NCBI GenBank assembly: GCA_937967775.1
Contig: CALCJH010000391.1
Coordinates: 1 to 10,900 of the forward strand
Direction: 5' to 3'
Length of the DNA stretch: 10,900 bases
From: an uncultured bacterium
GTDB taxonomy: Bacteria; Armatimonadota; UBA5829; DSUL01
The notes beneath the pieces were generated by a model. The model was not told the origin of the DNA, ran no database searches, and saw only the letters and a list, made by a program, of their open reading frames with translations. Shown one piece after another: positions 1-4,141 of the stretch. Numbering within the stretch: position 1 is the stretch's first letter; every line of letters starts with the position of its first letter. Made by a program: the position numbers and the translations under genes.

Positions 1-890
1 CAGATGGCTGCAAGCGGGTTGATGACCCCCTTGCCAGTGTATTTCGGGGCGCTCCCGCCGATCGGCTCGAACATCGAGACTCCGTTCGGGTTGATGTTGC
101 CGCCTGCCGCGATGCCCATTCCGCCCTGGATCATCGCGCCCAGGTCGGTGATGATGTCCCCGAACATGTTCGGCGTCACAATCACGTCGAACCACTCGGG
201 GTTCTTCACCATCCACATGCAGGTGGCGTCGACGTGAGCATACTCCCGCTTGACGTCGGGATAATCTGCCTGCCCCACCTCGTGGAACACGCGGTCCCAG
301 AGGTCGTGACCATAGGTCAGGACATTGGTCTTGGCGCACAGGGTCAGCTGCTTGGCCTTGTTTCGCTTGCGGGTATACTCGAACGCGTACCGGATGCAGC
401 GCTCCACACCTTTGCGCGTGTTGACGTCTTCCTGGATGGCGATCTCGTCCGGAGTGCCCTTCTTGAAGAACCCGCCCATACCCACGTAAGCGCCTTCGGT
501 GTTCTCCCGCACAACGACGAAGTCAATGTCTTCCGGTCCCTTGTCCTTGATGGGCGTCCACACGCCAGGATACAACTTCACGGGCCGCAGGTTGATATAC
601 TGGTCCAGCGTGAAACGCAGTTTGAGGAGAATCCCCTGCTCCAGGATTCCCGGCTTGACGTCCGGATGCCCGATGGCCCCCAGAAGGATTGCGTCGAAGG
701 AGCGCAGTTCGTCCGGAGCGCTTTCCGGAAGCACCTCGCCGGTCCTCAGGTAGCGGTCGCCTCCGAAGTCGTATTCCTGGGTCTCGTATTTAAAACCCAC
801 CTTTACGGCGACGGCGTTCAGGACTTTCAGCGCCTCTGCTGTGACCTCCGGGCCGGTCCCGTCTCCCGGGATGACTGCGATCTTGTACAT
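1..890 (-). CDS. leuB: 3-isopropylmalate dehydrogenase, partial (3' end outside window)
   Basis: Cytoplasmic beta-decarboxylating dehydrogenase. It should oxidise 3-isopropylmalate with NAD+ to 2-oxoisocaproate in leucine synthesis. ATG at 890 is preceded by GAGGAG about 10 nt upstream. 296 codons are visible and the frame is still open at base 1; the family is about 350-370 residues, so roughly 60 are missing. Visible: N-terminal nucleotide-fold start [13 protein letters not shown] (4-16); substrate arginines R92 (LRF), R102 (NLRP) and R128 (VVREN); catalytic Y135 (TEGAYVG) and K187 (AKTNV); metal aspartates D221 (HVDAT), D245 and D249 in the family signature [11 protein letters not shown] (241-251); and [11 protein letters not shown] (272-282) near the cofactor site. 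The wording resembles actinobacterial-type LeuB more than the E. coli type. A related decarboxylating dehydrogenase (tartrate/malate or isocitrate type) cannot be fully excluded. No other leu gene lies in the window. Confidence 0.82.
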   Translation of the reverse strand, partial: MYKIAVIPGDGTGPEVTAEALKVLNAVAVKVGFKYETQEYDFGGDRYLRTGEVLPESAPDELRSFDAILLGAIGHPDVKPGILEQGILLKLRFTLDQYINLRPVKLYPGVWTPIKDKGPEDIDFVVVRENTEGAYVGMGGFFKKGTPDEIAIQEDVNTRKGVERCIRYAFEYTRKRNKAKQLTLCAKTNVLTYGHDLWDRVFHEVGQADYPDVKREYAHVDATCMWMVKNPEWFDVIVTPNMFGDIITDLGAMIQGGMGIAAGGNINPNGVSMFEPIGGSAPKYTGKGVINPLAAI

Positions 891-925
891 CGAGACTGAT
901 CTCCTCTATGATTCCATCAGGATGG

Positions 926-996
926 GCTGCTCCCTGACCCGGCGTGGAGGGCCTGGCGTGGCACGAGGAAGGCACGCGGGCGGCCGATGGAGCAGC
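926..996 (-). repeat. Inverted repeat in the leuB leader
   Basis: An exact 8-bp inverted repeat, GCTGCTCC at 926-933 and GGAGCAGC at 989-996, encloses 55 nt. It lies between the TATAAT-like -10 box and the leuB ribosome binding site, so it could form a long-range stem in the leuB 5' leader. Shorter complementarities sit inside it. I see no leader peptide rich in leucine codons, so attenuation is not supported. The stem may be chance in GC-rich DNA. Confidence 0.3.
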
Positions 997-1015
997 GGCT
1001 CAGACAGCCCAGGGG

Positions 1016-1021
1016 ATTATA
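1016..1021 (-). promoter_or_regulatory. Putative -10 box upstream of leuB
   Basis: The minus strand carries a perfect TATAAT (plus strand ATTATA), 126 nt upstream of the leuB ATG in the 247-nt gap behind the small membrane gene. The hexamer 17 nt further upstream (GTGCAG, 1039-1044) is a poor -35 match. It would give a leuB leader of about 118 nt. Rated on the -10 match and its placement only. Confidence 0.4.
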
Positions 1022-1137
1022 CAGGCCATTCCCGAAGTCTGCACGAACCCGACCGCAGGCCGGAGAGGAGCCCGGTTCAGCAGGGCGCGGTTACGCGGTG
1101 CGCATAGCCGCAAGACTCCGGCCGGCAGGCGATGCGC

Positions 1138-1524
1138 CTACGAATCTCCCTGCGCATCCCGCCCTGCGACTCTGGATGCGAGCTCCATCGCGGCATTTGT
1201 GGCTGCCGTGAGCACCGGACACCAGACGGGCGGGATCTTCGGATCAGACTCGCCTCTTGCGAGTCTCAGGAACCCCGACTGCATCTTGCGCAGGTTGATC
1301 AAGCTTGCGATAAACATAATCGCCATACCAGCCATCGTCGTGATACCCGACCACGCCAGGGCAACCCAAAACACAACCGAATCGGCCAGCTCCATCAGAA
1401 CGGCGCCCGATATCACGGAGACGATAGCCCAGGCGGCAAGCACCGTCAAATAGGCGGGAATGTTCTCTTTTCGCCAAACCGGATACTCCAGGTCCGATCC
1501 GGCCTTACGCGCTTCGGCGTTCAT
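1138..1524 (-). CDS. Small two-helix membrane protein, unknown function
   Basis: 128 residues; I do not recognise a family. ATG at 1524 follows GAGAGGG with a 7-nt gap, a good ribosome binding site, and the frame ends in TAG at 1138-1140. Two hydrophobic segments are clear: about residues 24-44 (starts PAYLTVLAAWAIVSV) and 50-76 (VVFWVALAWSGITTM onward), separated by a short acidic turn (MELAD). The next residues are basic (NLRKM). A charged N-terminus and a soluble tail of about 45 residues flank the pair, suggesting a helical hairpin in the inner membrane. It stands alone: 175 nt from the AhpD-like gene upstream and 247 nt from leuB downstream. A plus-strand frame overlaps it (944-1453) but lacks comparable structure. 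The strong start site and sharp hydrophobic pattern favour this strand. Confidence 0.62.
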   Translation of the reverse strand: MNAEARKAGSDLEYPVWRKENIPAYLTVLAAWAIVSVISGAVLMELADSVVFWVALAWSGITTMAGMAIMFIASLINLRKMQSGFLRLARGESDPKIPPVWCPVLTAATNAAMELASRVAGRDAQGDS

Positions 1525-1630
1525 CTGAAAGCCCTCTCACCATCTCAGTGACTGCCAGGACACCTGCGTTACGTTGGGAACCTGTGGCTGGATCCCGTTC
1601 CGTTCCTGCCACCTCACGTTTTTGCCGCCA

Positions 1631-1678
1631 GACAGCCCCCGCCGCGGGCTCCACGCTACCCGGCCTGCGGAGGCTGTC
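1631..1678 (-). terminator. Large inverted repeat after the redox operon; possible transcript end
   Basis: Arms at 1631-1642 and 1667-1678 pair over 12 positions. Read on the minus strand the one imperfect pair is a G-U wobble; on the plus strand it is a C-A mismatch, which favours a minus-strand RNA. The 24-nt loop holds a further CGGG/CCCG pairing. It begins 21 nt after the stop of the AhpD-like gene. There is no U-tract after it (the minus strand continues TGGCGGCAAAAA), so it is not a classical intrinsic terminator. It could stabilise the 3' end or act with a factor. Confidence 0.4.
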
Positions 1679-1699
1679 GGACGAATATGCGGCCGTACC

Positions 1700-1966
1700 T
1701 CACCCGCAGCACTTCTCGCTGCTGCAGCAGGCGTCGGACGCTACCGGTTCCTGAATGGCTTCACCGATCCTCTCGTTCACGAACACGTCCATATTCTGAT
1801 CACCTGCCTTGCGCACCATGCGCGCTATGCTGACGGCGCTTCTTATGTCTGCAGGTGACACTCCCATCTTCCGGGCCTCTTCCAGATGGTAGTCCAGGCA
1901 CGGCTGGCATTTGGCCACCACCGAGGCTCCGATGGCGACGAGTTCTCGTGTCTTAGGATCCAGCAT
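1700..1966 (-). CDS. AhpD/carboxymuconolactone decarboxylase-like protein with Cys-rich tail
   Basis: 88 residues. ATG at 1966 is preceded by GGGAG with an 8-nt gap. The start LDPKTRELVAIGASVVAKC and the motif CQPCLDYH, which is C20-x2-C23-x3-H27, fit the AhpD/CMD fold, in which this CxxC and histidine form a redox-active thiol site acting on peroxides or electrophiles. The segment ARKMGVSPADIRSAVSIARM (31-50) is the typical helical part after it. The unusual part is the C-terminus: C80, C81, C86 and C87 in ACCSSEKCCG, paired cysteines that look able to bind metal or form disulfides. It is the last gene of the redox/stress operon, 42 nt after the universal stress protein. Its substrate is unknown; a decarboxylase role is unlikely given the CxxC and the context. 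Confidence 0.85.
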   Translation of the reverse strand: MLDPKTRELVAIGASVVAKCQPCLDYHLEEARKMGVSPADIRSAVSIARMVRKAGDQNMDVFVNERIGEAIQEPVASDACCSSEKCCG

Positions 1967-2008
1967 TAGTCGTTCTCCCGTCCTTTGCTTCTTAAAATGC
2001 TCGCAGAG

Positions 2009-2881
2009 TTATTGTACCGAGGGAACCAGCAGTACCGGGGACTGGGCAAGACGCACCACATTGTGCGCCACGCTTCCCGCGAAAATATCCGCGATAAATC
2101 CTCTGCCGTGGGTGCCCATCACGACAATGGACCCAGACTCGCGCGCCACATAGTCCACGATCTCTTTGGCCGGCGCTCCGAAGGGAATCTCCACCCGCAA
2201 CTGCTCCACCCCCAGTTCGCGCAGCCGCAAAGCTATGCGTTCCAGACGCGAGCGGTCAATTTCGTTGAATTCTTCCAGCCTGTGCTCCAGATGAGGTCTG
2301 ATGCGCGAACTGTCCTGAACGTGGAGCAGTGTCATCTTCCGGCATCCGCTCCTGGCAAACTCCTCCACATAGGGGAATGCGCGCTCTGCATTGTCGGAGA
2401 AATCCGTTGCATATACCACGTGCGACAGGATCTCGAAGGACCCTACGCGGCAGCGCGGCTCCTGTCCCTGTTCGTCAATCTCCAGCCGCACCACCAGTAC
2501 CGGACGCTCTGCCCGGTGCACCACATCGGTCGCCACGCCGCCGATCAAAATATCGCGGAAAAGGTTGTGCCCGTGGGAGCCCACCACGATAGCCCTGCAT
2601 CCGCTTTGGGCCGCCAGTCGCGTGATCTCGATGCCCGGCACTCCGATCGGGGTTTCTACGGTAACCTCCAGCCCTGCGCTCTCCAGCTCCCTCTTCTGCG
2701 CCTCCAGCACCGGGGTCGCCTCTTCGCGCATAGTGTCGCCGAGTCCGACCAGGTGCTTCACGTAGATGACGTAGCACAGAACGACCCTGCGGCAACCCAC
2801 CTGATAGAGCGACTTTGCATATTCGACGACGCAGTAAGAAGAAGGCGACAAATCAGAGCCAACCAGTATCGAACTGAACAT
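2009..2881 (-). CDS. Tandem-domain universal stress protein (UspA family)
   Basis: 290 residues with two Usp domains, about 2-133 and 150-289. Usp proteins are cytoplasmic, often bind ATP or AMP, and help cells survive stress. Each repeat begins with the usual strand and Asp: ILVGSDLS (5-12) and VVYATDFSD (155-163). Domain 2 has the full nucleotide motif G-x2-G-x9-G-S: G256, G259, G269, S270. Domain 1 has G101, G104 and G114, but the next residue is G115 instead of S/T, so its binding may differ. I chose ATG 2881 over an upstream ATG at 2929 because GGAG lies 7 nt before it, the Usp fold begins there, and the longer form would overlap the ferredoxin gene. It is third in the redox operon, 19 nt after the ferredoxin stop. 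Confidence 0.92.
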   Translation of the reverse strand: MFSSILVGSDLSPSSYCVVEYAKSLYQVGCRRVVLCYVIYVKHLVGLGDTMREEATPVLEAQKRELESAGLEVTVETPIGVPGIEITRLAAQSGCRAIVVGSHGHNLFRDILIGGVATDVVHRAERPVLVVRLEIDEQGQEPRCRVGSFEILSHVVYATDFSDNAERAFPYVEEFARSGCRKMTLLHVQDSSRIRPHLEHRLEEFNEIDRSRLERIALRLRELGVEQLRVEIPFGAPAKEIVDYVARESGSIVVMGTHGRGFIADIFAGSVAHNVVRLAQSPVLLVPSVQ

Positions 2882-2888
2882 TTCGCGG

Positions 2889-2892
2889 CTCC
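2889..2892 (-). promoter_or_regulatory. Ribosome binding site fixing the Usp start
   Basis: GGAG on the minus strand, 7 nt before ATG 2881, in the 19-nt gap after the ferredoxin stop. It supports the shorter start over the in-frame ATG at 2929. Confidence 0.6.
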
Positions 2893-2900
2893 GTATTGTT

Positions 2901-3179
2901 CTAGCACGCCTGAGAGCGGCGTAGCGCATCGATCTGTTTCAGCAGGTCCTCTTTTGATGGGAATGTTATCGCAGAGACAGGACACTCACCAGCGCATCGG
3001 TCACAGGCGGGCACGCAGTTGAGGGGATTGGCCACAGACATCACATCACCGGCCATGCCGAACACGTCGTTCGGGCAAAAATCTTCGCACGTTCCGCATC
3101 CGGTGCACTTCTCGGCGTCAATGTATGGCTGCCAGGAGATCCTGTCCCTGTCTATGCCCATGTACTGCCGGATCTTCAT
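2901..3179 (-). CDS. 2x[4Fe-4S] ferredoxin
   Basis: 92 residues, a bacterial-type electron carrier in the cytoplasm. Two cluster motifs are visible. The first is C25-x2-C28-x2-C31-x3-C35-P (CTGCGTCEDFCP). The second, variant one is C55-x3-C59-x2-C62-x3-C66-P (CVPACDRCAGECP); its first spacing is one residue longer than the standard CxxC. The N-terminal 20 residues (with YMGIDRDRISWQPYID) and the C-terminal helix (KEDLLKQIDALRRSQ) lie outside the fold and could dock a partner. Its ATG overlaps the stop of the HdrA-N-like gene by 4 nt (ATGA), so the two are probably translationally coupled and may work as a redox pair. A GAGAG sequence lies upstream. No oxidoreductase catalytic subunit is visible in the window, so the electron donor and acceptor are unknown. 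Confidence 0.9.
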   Translation of the reverse strand: MKIRQYMGIDRDRISWQPYIDAEKCTGCGTCEDFCPNDVFGMAGDVMSVANPLNCVPACDRCAGECPVSAITFPSKEDLLKQIDALRRSQAC

Positions 3180-3547
3180 TGTATTTCACTCTCAAGGCGC
3201 GTCACGATGGATTTAATCTCGTCGAAAACCTGCCCCGTATCCTTCATGCCCATCATCACGGGCACCCAATGCTCGTCGTCCATGGGAACTCCAGCGCGTT
3301 CAAAGCCCTCTGCCAGCAGCTTCGCCTGTTTCTTCTCTGCGCATGCAGGGGTAATATAGACGGCATCGGGTTTCAAGAGGTCCTCCATCAGAGCCTCCCC
3401 GTTCTCCTCGCAGAGACGGGGATGCATTACCAGGTAGTCGTGCGGCAGCTCCATGCGGATGCGCTCTGCAAGCTCCCAGAAGTCAATCTTCTCCATACTC
3501 GGGCAGACTCCGCTGCACGTGCACATCAGGATTACGACCTTTTTCAT
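3176..3547 (-). CDS. Stand-alone HdrA N-terminal-like cysteine protein
   Basis: 123 residues, first gene of the operon. ATG at 3547 is preceded by AGGGAGG with a 10-nt gap. The fold reads as an alpha/beta unit with cysteines at strand ends: C9, C11 and C15 (MCTCSGVCPSM), C46 (HPRLCEENG) and C69 (ITPACAEKK). This order matches the N-terminal domain of heterodisulfide reductase subunit A, which has CHCG near the start, then a TCS-type and an ACSP-type cysteine. In HdrA that domain precedes a flavin thioredoxin-reductase-like body; here nothing follows it, so the protein is the domain alone. The overlap with the ferredoxin gene suggests a thiol or Fe-S electron-transfer partner. The family assignment rests on remembered motif layout, not on a search; it could be an unnamed family of its own. 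Confidence 0.6.
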   Translation of the reverse strand: MKKVVILMCTCSGVCPSMEKIDFWELAERIRMELPHDYLVMHPRLCEENGEALMEDLLKPDAVYITPACAEKKQAKLLAEGFERAGVPMDDEHWVPVMMGMKDTGQVFDEIKSIVTRLESEIQ

Positions 3548-3780
3548 TGCAATGGGTCCTCCCTATAAATCTCGGACTGAGTCTGGACCTGCTGACCGAC
3601 AGTTACGTATCGTTGAAACGCCTGACACCACGAGGCGCGGCGAAGGCGCGCATCGATTTCCCCTCGGGTCCGAAAGACCGAACTCGGGCAGGGGCCGGTC
3701 GACAGTGCAGATTCGGTCGGAAAACGGTCCGCGGATACCCGGATTCCCGGCCCGGTTGATGATTGCGGGTGGAGATCCAA

Positions 3781-3900
3781 TGTCGTCTGGCGTCGAGTTT
3801 CCGGGGAGGGGTTTTGACTGACGGGACGGGTGCAAAGGAAAGAGCTGGACGACAGAATAAAGGCGATCTGGGGATAGCGGGGCCTGCGGAGCAACATGGA
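3781..3900 (-). terminator. C-rich, G-poor stretch; possible Rho loading region
   Basis: On the minus strand I count about 50 C against about 21 G in these 120 nt, with runs such as CCCCTCCCC and TCCCGTC and little strong pairing. Such a C over G bias is typical of Rho utilisation sites. It lies 225-345 nt after the pump stop codon and could end the efflux transcript or regulate read-through into the redox operon. Composition alone is weak evidence. Confidence 0.25.
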
Positions 3901-3935
3901 GACGCGCGCCCGCGTTCGGCGGCTCTCTCAAGCGT

Positions 3936-3994
3936 TGGGTCTGCCCGGCCTGCGTCAGGCTTGCCCGCTGCGGTGCAGACATGGGTCACTCCCA
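3936..3994. repeat. Nested inverted repeats, possible three-way-junction RNA
   Basis: Outer stem GTCTGC (3939-3944) pairs with GCAGAC (3975-3980). Inside it are hairpin GCCTG-CGT-CAGGC (3948-3960) and short hairpin CCG-CTG-CGG (3965-3973). Directly beside it TGGG-TCACT-CCCA (3982-3994) forms a further hairpin; its CCCA could instead pair with TGGG at 3936-3939. All pairs are Watson-Crick on both strands, so the strand is not decided. It matches no riboswitch class I know. Confidence 0.3.
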
Positions 3995-4011
3995 CTGCGA
4001 TTCGCCATCCT

Positions 4012-4039
4012 GGGGCCGAATCCAATGAAGTTCGGCTCC
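4012..4039. repeat. Hairpin, 9-bp arms
   Basis: Arms 4012-4020 and 4031-4039 pair at 8 of 9 positions around a 10-nt loop. The odd position is a G-U wobble if read on the plus strand and an A-C mismatch on the minus strand. No T-run follows on either strand. Confidence 0.35.
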
Positions 4040-4083
4040 GCGGGGCTTTGGTCGACATTCTCTAAGATTCGACGTTTTATACT

Positions 4084-4113
4084 ATCTTATCACCGGTCGG
4101 CGCGTGCCGTCAA
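4084..4113 (-). promoter_or_regulatory. Putative sigma70-type promoter behind the efflux operon
   Basis: On the minus strand TTGACG (4108-4113, 5 of 6 to consensus) is followed after 18 nt by TAAGAT (4084-4089, 4 of 6). It starts 11 nt after the pump stop codon, in AT-richer DNA than its surroundings. Transcription would begin near 4077 and give a leader of about 530 nt before the HdrA-N-like gene, or a separate RNA. No nearer promoter of equal quality is visible for the redox operon. Confidence 0.4.
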
Positions 4114-4114
4114 T

Positions 4115-4141
4115 GGACGGTCTGTCAGCCGGAAACCGTCC
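4115..4141 (-). repeat. Inverted repeat spanning the pump stop codon
   Basis: GGACGGT (4115-4121) and ACCGTCC (4135-4141) form 7 exact pairs around 13 nt that include the TGA of the RND gene. On the minus strand the downstream CCGTC can alternatively pair with the GACGG that carries the putative -35 box. There is no U-tract, so it is not an intrinsic terminator by sequence. Confidence 0.35.

Larger units (their letters stand above)
3548..4124. other. 577-nt gene-free region with structure
   Basis: No convincing gene on either strand. The open frames here (70-151 residues) are rich in Arg, Pro and Ser, lack good start sites, and read as random GC-rich translation. From right to left it contains a candidate minus-strand promoter (4084-4113), a hairpin (4012-4039), a cluster of nested inverted repeats (3936-3994), a C-rich/G-poor minus-strand stretch (about 3781-3900) and then the ribosome binding site of the HdrA-N-like gene (around 3558-3564). 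It separates the efflux operon from the redox operon. Confidence 0.6.

Noticed and set aside
234..899. 221-residue plus-strand open frame at the left end
   Set aside because: It is the complement of leuB, whose catalytic residues are all present on the minus strand.
944..1453. 169-residue plus-strand open frame
   Set aside because: It starts in the leuB upstream gap and runs opposite the two-helix membrane gene. It lacks a good ribosome site and structural pattern.
1615..1680. Plus-strand intrinsic terminator using GTTTTT near the inverted repeat
   Set aside because: The T-run comes before, not after, the hairpin on the plus strand, and no plus-strand gene ends there.
2882..2929. Longer N-terminus for the universal stress protein (ATG at 2929)
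   Set aside because: The added 16 residues are Arg-rich, fall outside the Usp fold and overlap the ferredoxin gene; ATG 2881 has GGAG at 7 nt.
1985..3022. 345-residue plus-strand open frame
   Set aside because: It lies opposite the universal stress protein and ferredoxin genes, both of which have clear family motifs on the minus strand; its composition is His/Arg/Gln-rich with no domain.
3820..3870. Possible riboswitch (cobalamin-like GGTGC and GACGACAG fragments)
   Set aside because: The conserved core and its required order are absent on both strands; only isolated short matches occur.
3603..4058. 151-residue minus-strand open frame in the gap between operons
   Set aside because: Pro/Arg/Ser-rich random-looking protein, overlapped by equally long frames in other phases, and no convincing start site.
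4052..4083. Plus-strand promoter TCGACA...TATACT pointing into the RND gene
   Set aside because: The spacer is 20 nt, too long for a normal sigma70 promoter, and it would give only antisense RNA.
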